Below are positions 18,354-25,982 of a DNA stretch of 64,000 nt, piece by piece. Both the position numbers and the translations under genes were made by a program. Under the pieces are notes generated by a model. That model was not told the DNA's origin and did not search any database. It was given only the letters and a program-made list of their open reading frames with translations. This DNA is from Nitrobacter sp039808345 (GTDB lineage: Bacteria; Pseudomonadota; Alphaproteobacteria; Rhizobiales; Xanthobacteraceae): contig NZ_CP181167.1 in NCBI RefSeq assembly GCF_047824785.1, forward strand, positions 3,472,001-3,536,000, read 5' to 3'. Position 1 is the first letter of the stretch. The number at the start of each line of letters is the position of its first letter.

Positions 18354-18725
18354 GTGACGCGGCTTGCGGCCAGGAACATCAGTGTGAAGCGAGCCTATGA
18401 GGCCCCCGCCGCTGACGATGGCGCGCGGATACTGGTCGATCGCCTATGGCCCAGGGGTCTCCGCAAGACGGATGCCGCCATCGATCTCTGGATAAAGGAT
18501 ATCGCGCCCAGCACCGGGCTGCGCAAATGGTTCGGGCATGATCCCGCCCGCTGGCCGGAGTTCCGGCAGCGGTATGTGGAAGAGATTGAACGGCACCCCG
18601 AACAACTCGACGAACTGCGGACCCGCGCGAGAACGGGACGGATCACGCTGGTGTTTGCGGCCCATGATGAAGCACACAACAGCGCGGTCGTCCTGAGAGA
18701 CGTTCTTCTGGGCCGCGCCAGCTGA
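18354..18725 (+). CDS. DUF488 family protein
   Basis: 123 residues read from a GTG. Conserved DUF488 blocks: VKRAYEAPAADDGARILVDR, LWPRGLRKTDAAIDLWIKDI, and LRKWFGHDPARWPEFRQRY. The role of the family is not established. It follows fdxA by 29 bases and could share its transcript. A start a few codons further in (at a valine or isoleucine codon) cannot be excluded because no strong ribosome site is visible. Confidence 0.8.
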   Translation: MTRLAARNISVKRAYEAPAADDGARILVDRLWPRGLRKTDAAIDLWIKDIAPSTGLRKWFGHDPARWPEFRQRYVEEIERHPEQLDELRTRARTGRITLVFAAHDEAHNSAVVLRDVLLGRAS

Positions 18726-18786
18726 ACCGCTCCATCCCGGAGGGCCGGCTGCGCTCAAAAGCGCGACAGCCGTTTCTGCCGATCAT

Positions 18787-18917
18787 TAGAGCATTTTTGC
18801 TTCTGACTGAATCAGAAGCAAAGCTCTGGATTATTGTTTTAACGCGTTTTCTTCACGCGAACCGGTAGCCATCCTCGGATCAAGCCCGAGGACATGCTTC
18901 GCTCGAAAACGCTGTAG
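18787..18917 (-). repeat. Dispersed repeat, family A, long form
   Basis: Starts TTAGAGCATTTTTGCTTCTG with a TTGCTTCTGA/TCAGAAGCAA hairpin, then ACGCGTTTTCTTCACGCGAA, CCGGTAGCC, a CCTCGG..CCGAGG mini-hairpin and CGCTCGAAAACGCTGTAG. The same long form begins at 63882. Confidence 0.8.
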
Positions 18918-18942
18918 CAAGGCTCGACCTGTCAGGGCGCCA

Positions 18943-20856
18943 TCAATCGCCGCCGCCCGCGGTCGAGCGGCGCAGTCCCCGCTCGACGAGACGGGCAAGG
19001 CGCCTGGAAAACTCAAGCGCATCACTGGGGCGGTCTCCATCGAGCACGCGCGCATCGTCGAGCAGCATCCGCGCGGCGTCCTCCCTGAACTCGCGATCAT
19101 CCTGCCCGAGCGCTGCCAGCGAAGCGATCAGGGGATGCCCCGGATTCACCTCGAGCACCGGCTTGGATGCGCCCGCCAATTGTCCGACTCCGAGGAGGAT
19201 TTTTTCCAGCTGCCGGTCGGGTCCCGACTCGGCTGCGACGAGGCAAACCGGGCTATCGGTGAGACGGTCCGACGAGCGGACGTCCGAGACCAGGTCCGAA
19301 AGCGTTGTCTTGAGGAAGGCGAGAAACTCCGTGACGCCCTCGCTGAGGTCCGGTGATGGCTCCGTGCCGGCGTCGAGGCGCGGGATCGCGGCCAGATCCG
19401 CCGCGCCCTGCGTCACCGATTTGAACGGCTTTTCCTCGAAGCTCGGTCCGGACGTGACCCAGAAGCTGTCGACGGGATCGGACAGCAGGAGAACCTCCAC
19501 GCCGCGAGCGCGAAACCCTTCCAGATGCGGCGAGGCTTCGAGACGGGAGGCATCCTGCCCGGCGAGATAGTAGATCGAGGTCTGATTCTCCTTCAGGGAG
19601 CCGGCATAGTCCTTGAGACTCCGCAACGATCCGGCCGTTGTCTTGAAGCGGGAGAGCCGAAGAACGGTGTCGCGCCGATCGGCGGCATCGTAGATGCCTT
19701 CCTTGAACATCGGACCGAAGGCTTCCCAGATTTTCCCGTAGGCCTGCGCGTCCTTGTCAGCCAGCTTCTCAAGCTCGCCGAGGATACGGCCGGTGATGCT
19801 CTTCTTGATCGCGGCCAGGATCTGGCTTTCCTGAATCATTTCGCGCGAGATATTGAGCGGAAGGTCCGCCGAGTCGACGACACCGCGCACGAATCGCAGA
19901 TAGCGGGGCAACAGATCAGCATCCTCGGTGATGAAGACCCGCCTCACATAAAGCTTGAGCTGATGCTTCTTGTCCGGTTCGAACAGATCGAAAGGCCGGT
20001 TCTGCGGTACGAACAGCAGCGCCGTGAACTCCTGCCGTCCCTCGGCGCGGAAATGCACCGTCAGCGCGGGTTCGTCGAACTGGCCCGCGACGCTTCGGTA
20101 GAAATCGGCGTATTCGGAAACGCTGATCTCGCCGCGCGGCCGGGTCCAGAGCGCCGCGCCATCGGCGATCTCGGCCGGCTCGGCTCCGGGCTTCTCGATG
20201 AGAGCGATCGGAACCGGCACATGCCCCGATTGCTCCCTGATCATCTGCTCCAGCTTGACCCGATCGGCATACCCCGTGGCGTCTTCGGTCAGATGAAGCG
20301 TCACGCGGGTTCCTCTCGCGGGAGCTTCACTCTCATCCACGGGCGTGACCGTGAAAGTCCCCTTCCCGTCCGATGACCAGCGCCACGCCTCCCTGGCGCC
20401 CGCGCGCCGCGAGACCACATCGACCTGATCGGCCACCATGAAGGCCGAATAGAATCCGACCCCGAACTGACCGATCAAAGAGACGCCGTCGCCCGACTCC
20501 GCGGCCTGAGCCTGCTCGATGAAGGCCTTGGTGCCCGACCGTGCGATGGTTCCCAGCGCGTCGACCAGTTCGTCCCGGCCCATGCCGATGCCGTTGTCCT
20601 CGACCGTCAGTTGCCGCCGTTCCGCATCGATGGCGATGGAGATCTGCGGCCTGGTCTCGTCCGCCAGCAACGCGGGATCGCTGATCGCCTCATAACGCAG
20701 ACGCTCGCAGGCGTCCGCGGCATTCGAAATCAGCTCCCGCAAGAATACGTCCTTGTCGGAATAGACCGAGTGCACCATCATCTGGAGCAGCTTGGCCACA
20801 TCCGCCTCAAACACCCGGCTTTCGGCCGCGCCGTTCTTGTCGATTGTCGAGGTCAT
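18943..20856 (-). CDS. htpG: Hsp90-family chaperone HtpG
   Basis: ATP-driven dimeric chaperone of 637 residues. The N-terminal GHKL ATPase domain shows YSDKDVFLRELISNAADACE (catalytic Glu and Mg-binding Asn), VEDNGIGMGRDELV and LIGQFGVGFYSAFMVAD. The middle domain has DADLLPRYLRFVRGVVDSAD with LPLNISREMIQ. The start MTSTIDKNGAAE at 20856 follows the family. Convergent with the DUF488 gene, with a repeat between. Confidence 0.96.
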   Translation of the reverse strand: MTSTIDKNGAAESRVFEADVAKLLQMMVHSVYSDKDVFLRELISNAADACERLRYEAISDPALLADETRPQISIAIDAERRQLTVEDNGIGMGRDELVDALGTIARSGTKAFIEQAQAAESGDGVSLIGQFGVGFYSAFMVADQVDVVSRRAGAREAWRWSSDGKGTFTVTPVDESEAPARGTRVTLHLTEDATGYADRVKLEQMIREQSGHVPVPIALIEKPGAEPAEIADGAALWTRPRGEISVSEYADFYRSVAGQFDEPALTVHFRAEGRQEFTALLFVPQNRPFDLFEPDKKHQLKLYVRRVFITEDADLLPRYLRFVRGVVDSADLPLNISREMIQESQILAAIKKSITGRILGELEKLADKDAQAYGKIWEAFGPMFKEGIYDAADRRDTVLRLSRFKTTAGSLRSLKDYAGSLKENQTSIYYLAGQDASRLEASPHLEGFRARGVEVLLLSDPVDSFWVTSGPSFEEKPFKSVTQGAADLAAIPRLDAGTEPSPDLSEGVTEFLAFLKTTLSDLVSDVRSSDRLTDSPVCLVAAESGPDRQLEKILLGVGQLAGASKPVLEVNPGHPLIASLAALGQDDREFREDAARMLLDDARVLDGDRPSDALEFSRRLARLVERGLRRSTAGGGD

Positions 20857-21286
20857 ATCTTCTACCCTTGATCAACTTGACGCAAAAACTCAGTGCGATT
20901 CAGAAGTTTACCTTCTCGTCCCGACGGGTCCGGTCAAGCTAGCCTCCGAGCCTGCCCGCACGACAAGACGCCGGTACGGCCTGGATTCTGATGTTTGCAT
21001 CAGGTGTTTGCATCAGGTTCGCAATGGACACGCGAATCCGGGAACCGGAGTTCCCCGCGCCGGGATGATATAGAAGCCATCCGCGTGTCATTCCAGTGCG
21101 TTGCGCCTGCCGCGCCCCCGGAAAAATGCGTGGTCGCCAGCCCGGCACCGGCGAGTCATTTAGAATAAACCTAATCTCGTGCGGTAGTAATGCGAAGCCC
21201 GCTTCGCTAAACACGTTGCAACGATCTTGAAGGGTACCGCCCGCGCCTCCTGGATTCTGCAAAATACTGACCCGGCGACGAGACAA
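20857..21286. promoter_or_regulatory. Divergent promoter region of htpG and the flavin operon
   Basis: 430 bases without a credible gene. GTTTGCATCAGGT is repeated in tandem at about 20993-21017. TTTAGAATAAACCTAAT at 21159-21175 contains TTAG..CTAA in inverted orientation and resembles iron-responsive (Irr) boxes of Rhizobiales, which would suit an iron-linked operon; this is a resemblance by eye only. Confidence 0.3.
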
Positions 21287-21952
21287 ATGGACAATCCGGA
21301 TAGATTGACAGTCGATGGCGACGAACTCTGGCAGCGAAAGAAGCGCCGCGCCTTCTTCATCAATCAGCTCTATCAATGGCACTGGATCAGCTCAGGCCTG
21401 TGTTTGATCGGCATGCTGCTGTTCGCCCTGACCGGAATTACGCTGAACAACGCCGGTCAGATCGAATCCAAGCCCGCGGTGACGATGCGTCAGGCACAAC
21501 TGCCGCAGGCTCTGATCGCCGACCTGACGTCTGATCCAGGCAACGCCAAGGCGGCTCTGCCACCCGGCATCAGCGAGTGGCTGCGGCGCGAGATCGGCGT
21601 CAGCACCGCGGGACGCGACACCGAATGGTCGTCCGACGAGGTCTATGTCGCTCTGCCCCGGCCTGGCGGCGACGCATGGCTCAGCATCCAGCGCGACGGC
21701 AGTGGCGCTGTGTCGTATGAGGTGACCGACCGCGGCTGGATCGCCTATCTCAATGATCTGCACAAGGGCCGTCACACCGGCAAGGCGTGGAGCTGGTTCA
21801 TCGACGTGTTCGCGGCCGCCGCGATCACCTTCTGTCTCACCGGCCTGTTGCTCCTGCAGCTTCATGCCAGGCGGCGACCGGCTACCTGGCCCGTCGTGAC
21901 TCTGGGGTTGATGATTCCAACCCTGCTCGCTGTTCTTCTCATCCATGGCTAG
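21287..21952 (+). CDS. PepSY-associated membrane protein (flavin/iron redox operon, gene 1)
   Basis: 221 residues: a basic start (QRKKRRAFFINQLYQWHWIS), a first transmembrane helix (about 36-55, GLCLIGMLLFALTGITLNN), a periplasmic PepSY-like domain containing WLSIQRDGSGAVSYEVTDRG and LNDLHKGRHTGKAWSWFIDV, and two C-terminal helices. Histidines in HWIS and LHKGRHTG are positioned as in PepSY-TM proteins that pass electrons across the membrane. The start at 21287 matches the family; longer starts lack coherent sequence. It begins a four-gene plus-strand unit, 10 bases before the next gene. Confidence 0.85.
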   Translation: MDNPDRLTVDGDELWQRKKRRAFFINQLYQWHWISSGLCLIGMLLFALTGITLNNAGQIESKPAVTMRQAQLPQALIADLTSDPGNAKAALPPGISEWLRREIGVSTAGRDTEWSSDEVYVALPRPGGDAWLSIQRDGSGAVSYEVTDRGWIAYLNDLHKGRHTGKAWSWFIDVFAAAAITFCLTGLLLLQLHARRRPATWPVVTLGLMIPTLLAVLLIHG

Positions 21953-21962
21953 AAGGTAAACA

Positions 21963-22475
21963 ATGCGCCTTTTGATTTCCGCCGCACTCACGACCCTTGC
22001 CGCAAGTTCGTCGCTGGCTTCCGAGGCGACAATCAGCATCGATGTTCCCCAGCTCGACGTCGCCGAGTACCACAAGCCTTACGTCGCGATGTGGGTGGAA
22101 CAGGCCGACGGCGGCAAGATCACCAATCTAGCCGTGTGGTACGACGTCAACCACAAGAAGAACGAGGGTACGAAGTGGCTCAAGGACGTGCGGCAGTGGT
22201 GGCGCCGCACCGGCCGTGAACTCGCGCTGCCCGTCGATGGATTATCCAGCCCGACCCGCGCGCCCGGCACCCATCAGGTCAAGTTTGATAGCGCCAGCAA
22301 ACCGCTCGAAGGACTGACGCCGGGCAAATACCAGCTCGTCATCGAGGCTGCTCGCGAAGTCGGCGGCCGTGAGTTGCTGAAGATCCCCTTCGAATGGCCG
22401 CCGAAGGCTCCCGCGACCAGCGAAGCCAAGGGGGAGCGTGAGCTTGGCGCGGTCACATTGAAATTGACGCCCTAG
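21963..22475 (+). CDS. DUF2271 periplasmic protein with flavinylation-like motif
   Basis: 170 residues with a signal peptide (about 1-20, cleavage near SLASEA). The DUF2271 domain includes YVAMWVEQADGGKITNLAVW and KWLKDVRQWWRRTGREL. Residues 92-98 read DGLSSPT, matching the D-G-x-S-x-x-T pattern around the threonine that ApbE enzymes load with FMN; T98 would be the acceptor, and an ApbE gene lies two genes downstream. Flavinylation is inferred, not shown. The stop TAG belongs to the left end of a dispersed repeat. Confidence 0.8.
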   Translation: MRLLISAALTTLAASSSLASEATISIDVPQLDVAEYHKPYVAMWVEQADGGKITNLAVWYDVNHKKNEGTKWLKDVRQWWRRTGRELALPVDGLSSPTRAPGTHQVKFDSASKPLEGLTPGKYQLVIEAAREVGGRELLKIPFEWPPKAPATSEAKGERELGAVTLKLTP

Positions 22476-22566
22476 AGCGTCGCTTCCGATGACATCAGGA
22501 ACAGAACGCCACGAGTCGATCTGACGCGCTTTTCTCGGGAGCCGATACTTATCGTTCGAAAACGCC
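22473..22566 (-). repeat. Degenerate family A repeat inside the operon
   Basis: Begins TAGAGCGTCGCTTCC, the TAG being the stop codon of the preceding gene, and ends ATCGTTCGAAAACGCCT. It fills most of the 157-base gap between the DUF2271 and DUF4198 genes. Confidence 0.6.
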
Positions 22567-22632
22567 TTGGTCCGCGCACTCGAACCCACCGTGCATTAAT
22601 CGCCTCACAGCTTTCATGGAAAGGATTTCGCC

Positions 22633-23445
22633 ATGACCAACCATCTCAAGCTCGCATTGATCGCGGCGACGGTTTCGCTGCTTGCCCCGCCTGCGCAGGC
22701 TCATCGCGCCTGGCTGCTGCCATCCGCCACCGTCCTGTCCGGCTCCGACCTCTGGGTCACGGTCGACGGCGCCATCTCTAACGACCTGTTCTATTTCGAG
22801 CATAACCCGTTGCCGCTCGACAAGCTGGCGATCGAAGGTCCCGACGGCAAGGCCGTCACCCCGGAGAACCTGGCTAAAGGCCGCTTCCGCAGCACCGTCG
22901 ATTTCAAGCTGGCGCAACCCGGCACCTACAAACTGAGCCTGACGCACCAGGGCCTGTTCGCGAGTTATAAACTGGACGGCGAAAACAAGCGCTGGCGCGG
23001 CAAGCCCGACGAACTGGCCAAGGCCATTCCCGCCAAGGCGACTGATGTGAAGGTCACGGAAAACCGCAGCCGGATCGAAACTTTCGTCACATCGGGCAAG
23101 CCTTCGTCCAACACGCTGAAACCGACCGGCGTTGGACTTGAGATGATTCCGGTGACCCATCCCAACAATCTGGCGGTGGGAGAGAAGGCAACGTTCCGCC
23201 TCGTGCTGGACGGCAAGCCTGCCGGCAATGTCGCGGTCGAGATCGTTCCGGGCGGGATCCGCTATCGCGACACACTGAACGACAGCAAGGCCACCACCGA
23301 CGAGTCCGGCACTTTCAGCGTCACATTCCCGGATCCCGGCTTCTACTGGGTGAAAGCATCGGTGCAGGACGACAAGAGCACGATCAAGGACGCGCAGCAG
23401 CGCCGCAGCACGTACATCACCACGGTCGAAGTGCTGCCGCAGTAA
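22633..23445 (+). CDS. DUF4198 (NikM-like) periplasmic protein
   Basis: 270 residues with a signal peptide ending in PPAQAH; the mature protein would begin HRAWLLPS, an N-terminal His of the kind that binds metal in this family. The beta-rich domain includes FYFEHNPLPLDKLAIEGPDG and a C-terminal carboxypeptidase-regulatory-like fold (TDESGTFSVTFPDPGFYWVK). GAAAGGA lies before the ATG. Four bases separate it from apbE. DUF4198 proteins are linked to metal handling; here the neighbours suggest iron or flavin redox work in the periplasm. Confidence 0.8.
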   Translation: MTNHLKLALIAATVSLLAPPAQAHRAWLLPSATVLSGSDLWVTVDGAISNDLFYFEHNPLPLDKLAIEGPDGKAVTPENLAKGRFRSTVDFKLAQPGTYKLSLTHQGLFASYKLDGENKRWRGKPDELAKAIPAKATDVKVTENRSRIETFVTSGKPSSNTLKPTGVGLEMIPVTHPNNLAVGEKATFRLVLDGKPAGNVAVEIVPGGIRYRDTLNDSKATTDESGTFSVTFPDPGFYWVKASVQDDKSTIKDAQQRRSTYITTVEVLPQ

Positions 23446-23449
23446 CGCG

Positions 23450-24466
23450 ATGACCGCGCCGGTCACGCGGCGTGTGGCCATCCCGATCATCCCGGAGATG
23501 CCGCACGCCGTACCTTCGGCGGAGCGCATCCGGGAGTTCGCCGGCACGACCATGGGCACGACGTGGTCGGTCAGGTTTGTCGGATCGTCCGCCAGCGCGC
23601 AAACGGTGCAGCGGATGATTCCGCGAGCCCTTGAGCGCGTGATCGCGCAGATGAGCCCGTGGGAAGACCAGTCCGACATCAGCCGGTTCAACCGCCTCAC
23701 GTTGAACCAATGGCAGGATCTGCCGCCGGAGTTCGGCCGGGTCATGGTGAGCGCGCTGCGCATCGCGGCGGAATCCGGCGGCGCTTATGATCCCACCATG
23801 GGAGCGCTGGTCGATCTCTGGGGTTTTGGTCCGAGCGGCGCTCGCGCCTCGCCGCCATCGCCGGATGAGATTGACGGACGCCGCCGGGAGTGCGGATGGC
23901 GGCGGCTCGACCTGAATGCCGCCGCCTACCGCCTGCGGCGATCCAGTCACGGACTGCTCGATCTCTGTGGCATCGCCAAGGGATTTGCGGTCGATCTGGT
24001 GGTGGAAACCTTGCGCGGGCTCGGGATCCACAACGCGCTGGTGGAGATCGGCGGCGAATTGCGGGGCCTCGGCGTCAAGCCGGACGGCAGCCCGTGGTGG
24101 GTCGAGATCGATCGGCCGGCGCGGCCAAAGGACAATACCGCCGCCGAACCGATCCTGGTCGCGCTGCACCAGCTTGCGATCGCGACATCCGGATGCGAAC
24201 GCGGCTTCACGCGCGGCGCGGACCACTTCTCCCACACCCTGGATCCGCGAACCGGATGGCCGATCACCAACGGCATGATGACCGCGACTGTCCTGCATTC
24301 CTCGTGCATGGAAGCCGATGGCTACGCCACCGCGCTGATGGTGCTTGGACCTGACGCCGGTGTCGATTTCGCCGTCAAGCACCAGCTTGCGGCTCTCATC
24401 CTGTTCAGGCATGGCGATGCGGTCATGGAACGGACGACGCCGGCTCTCGATGCCATGCTGGCGTGA
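23450..24466 (+). CDS. apbE: FAD:protein FMN transferase (ApbE)
   Basis: Transfers FMN from FAD to a threonine of exported proteins. 338 residues. ApbE landmarks: GTTMGTTWSVRF near 38, MSPWEDQSDISRFNR, GGAYDPTMGALVDLWGFG, DLCGIAKGFAVDLVVETL, ALVEIGGELRGLG, and FSHTLDPRTGWPITNGMMTA with the Mg-binding region. No signal peptide is evident at the annotated start, which is odd because the enzyme works outside the cytoplasm; an alternative is cytoplasmic modification before export. Last gene of the PepSY-DUF2271-DUF4198-ApbE unit, ending 6 bases before the convergent dusA stop. Confidence 0.92.
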   Translation: MTAPVTRRVAIPIIPEMPHAVPSAERIREFAGTTMGTTWSVRFVGSSASAQTVQRMIPRALERVIAQMSPWEDQSDISRFNRLTLNQWQDLPPEFGRVMVSALRIAAESGGAYDPTMGALVDLWGFGPSGARASPPSPDEIDGRRRECGWRRLDLNAAAYRLRRSSHGLLDLCGIAKGFAVDLVVETLRGLGIHNALVEIGGELRGLGVKPDGSPWWVEIDRPARPKDNTAAEPILVALHQLAIATSGCERGFTRGADHFSHTLDPRTGWPITNGMMTATVLHSSCMEADGYATALMVLGPDAGVDFAVKHQLAALILFRHGDAVMERTTPALDAMLA

Positions 24467-24472
24467 GAGTGA

Positions 24473-25519
24473 TCATGCCCTGACCGCAAAACCAGCCTCC
24501 GCTTTCACGGAATACGCGGGAAGCTCGCCCACCAGCGCGATCGCCTCCCGCAGAACGTCGACGCGCGCATCAGCCTTCACACCGTTCTCGGCAAGATAGC
24601 GCCGAAACCCGCGCGCGCCGGGCACGCCATGAAACGCGCCGACAAGATGCCGGGTGATGGAATGCAGCCGCGCGCCGCCCGCAAGCTGTTCCTCGATGTA
24701 GGGGACCATGGCTTCCAGCGCCTGCTTCATCGTCGCATGTGGCCGTGCCTCTCCAAAGAGTACGGACTCGACTTCCAGCAAACGCCACGGCTCCTGATAG
24801 GCGGCGCGACCCAGCATGACGCCATCGACATGCGCCAGATGCTGTTTCGCTTCCGCGATCCCGTCGATGCCGCCGTTGATGATGATGGGCAGGCCGGGAA
24901 ACGACGCCTTCAACCGGTAAACCCTGCCATAGTCCAGCGGCGGAACATTGCGGTTCTCCTTCGGAGACAGCCCCTGAAGCCAGGCTTTCCGCGCGTGGAC
25001 GATCAGCGCGTCAACGCCGGCGGCGACAACCTTGCACGCGAACGCATCAAGGGCGGATTCCATGTCCTGGTCGTCGATACCGATCCTGCACTTCACGGTG
25101 ACCGGAACCGAAACCGCGCGTTTCATGGCGTTGACGCTCTCGGCGACGATGTCCGGTTCGGCCATCAAGCAGGCTCCGAACCGTCCGTCCTTCACACGGT
25201 CGGACGGGCAGCCGACGTTCAGATTGATTTCGTCGTAACCGAAATCCTCGCCGATCCTTGCGGCGGTCGCGAGATCGGCCGGATCTGATCCGCCGAGCTG
25301 GAGCGCGACCGGGTGCTCAACATCGCTGAACCCGAGCAAACGATCGCGCGCGCCATGAATCACAGCACCAGCCGTCAGCATCTCGGTGTAGAGCCACGCC
25401 CTGCGCGTGAGCAGACGATGGAACACACGGCAATGACGGTCGGTCCAATCCATCATCGGGGCGACACTAAATATGGATTCGCATTTCTTTGCGTATTTTT
25501 CTTTTGTTATCAGTGCCAT
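24473..25519 (-). CDS. dusA: tRNA-dihydrouridine synthase A with an island-supplied N-terminus
   Basis: FMN enzyme reducing U20/U20a in tRNA D-loops. 348 residues with FSVAPMMDWTDRHCR, LQLGGSDPADLATAA, DEINLNVGCPSDRVKDGRFG (catalytic Cys), VTVKCRIGIDD, DALIVHARKAWLQGLSPKEN and IIINGGIDGIAEA. The first 16 residues (MALITKEKYAKKCESI) differ from the native-looking start stranded at 41860. The gene is interrupted in its 5' end by an integrated element, and the sequence left of 25444 is original while the start codon is element DNA. The protein should still be functional. Confidence 0.95.
   Translation of the reverse strand: MALITKEKYAKKCESIFSVAPMMDWTDRHCRVFHRLLTRRAWLYTEMLTAGAVIHGARDRLLGFSDVEHPVALQLGGSDPADLATAARIGEDFGYDEINLNVGCPSDRVKDGRFGACLMAEPDIVAESVNAMKRAVSVPVTVKCRIGIDDQDMESALDAFACKVVAAGVDALIVHARKAWLQGLSPKENRNVPPLDYGRVYRLKASFPGLPIIINGGIDGIAEAKQHLAHVDGVMLGRAAYQEPWRLLEVESVLFGEARPHATMKQALEAMVPYIEEQLAGGARLHSITRHLVGAFHGVPGARGFRRYLAENGVKADARVDVLREAIALVGELPAYSVKAEAGFAVRA
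25444..25459. other. Attachment site attL of the dusA island
   Basis: TCCAATCCATCATCGG, lying in the dusA codons for APMMDW. The same 16 bases recur at 41767-41782 within a displaced dusA 5' fragment. DusA-specific integrases are known to insert at this point of the gene. Confidence 0.88.
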
Positions 25520-25520
25520 A

Positions 25521-25541
25521 TCTCAAATATCTCTCAAATAT
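25521..25541. repeat. Tandem 10-mer before the new dusA start
   Basis: TCTCAAATAT occurs twice (25521-25530 and 25532-25541) immediately upstream of the island-supplied dusA start codon, in the 140-base gap shared with the divergent integrase remnant. It may be part of the promoter or a binding site. Confidence 0.4.
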
Positions 25542-25659
25542 CCGTCTCTATGACCCGCCTGCACGCCAACTATATGTAGATCGTTTTTGACTGAAATTGA
25601 CCATTTTCTCATTTCAGTACAACATGTAGTACCAAAACAGAGACCGCGTTGTACCGAAA

Positions 25660-25860
25660 ATGGGCACCATAATACCGCGCCGCCGAGCTGACGGCTCGAC
25701 CGCCTATCTTGCACAGATTTTGAAGAAACAAGATGGCCGGATCGTACACCGCGAGTCGCGAACGTTCGACCGAAAGGCGGTGGCAAAGGCGTGGATCGAG
25801 AAGCGCGAGGCCGACATCGCCGCTCCCGGTGGACTTGAGCGAGCACAGACTCCGAAGGGT
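25660..25860 (+). pseudogene. 5' fragment of a DusA-type tyrosine integrase
   Basis: Opens MGTIIPRRRADGSTAYLAQI and continues KQDGRIVHRESRTFDRKAVA, KAWIEKREADIA and GGLERA, the N-terminal arm-binding region of integrases found in dusA islands. Beyond roughly residue 65 the frame turns into unrelated sequence, because the DNA from about 25890 belongs to another gene in a different frame. The core-binding and catalytic domains (R-H-R-Y) are missing. It lies divergent from dusA, the usual integrase position. A deletion is the simplest explanation. Confidence 0.75.
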
Positions 25861-25982
25861 ACGCTGCACATTGGCGATCATCCAGCACTGGGCGGGCACT
25901 CGAACTTCGCAAGCGGAATCTTTCGATCGTCTGTAAGAGCATCGAAGACTTCGGCGATGGCCGAAAGTACACGCCGATCGAC

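Noticed and set aside
20939..21382. 147-residue minus-strand frame before the PepSY gene
   Set aside because: It overlaps the start of the well-supported PepSY gene on the other strand and has no motif.
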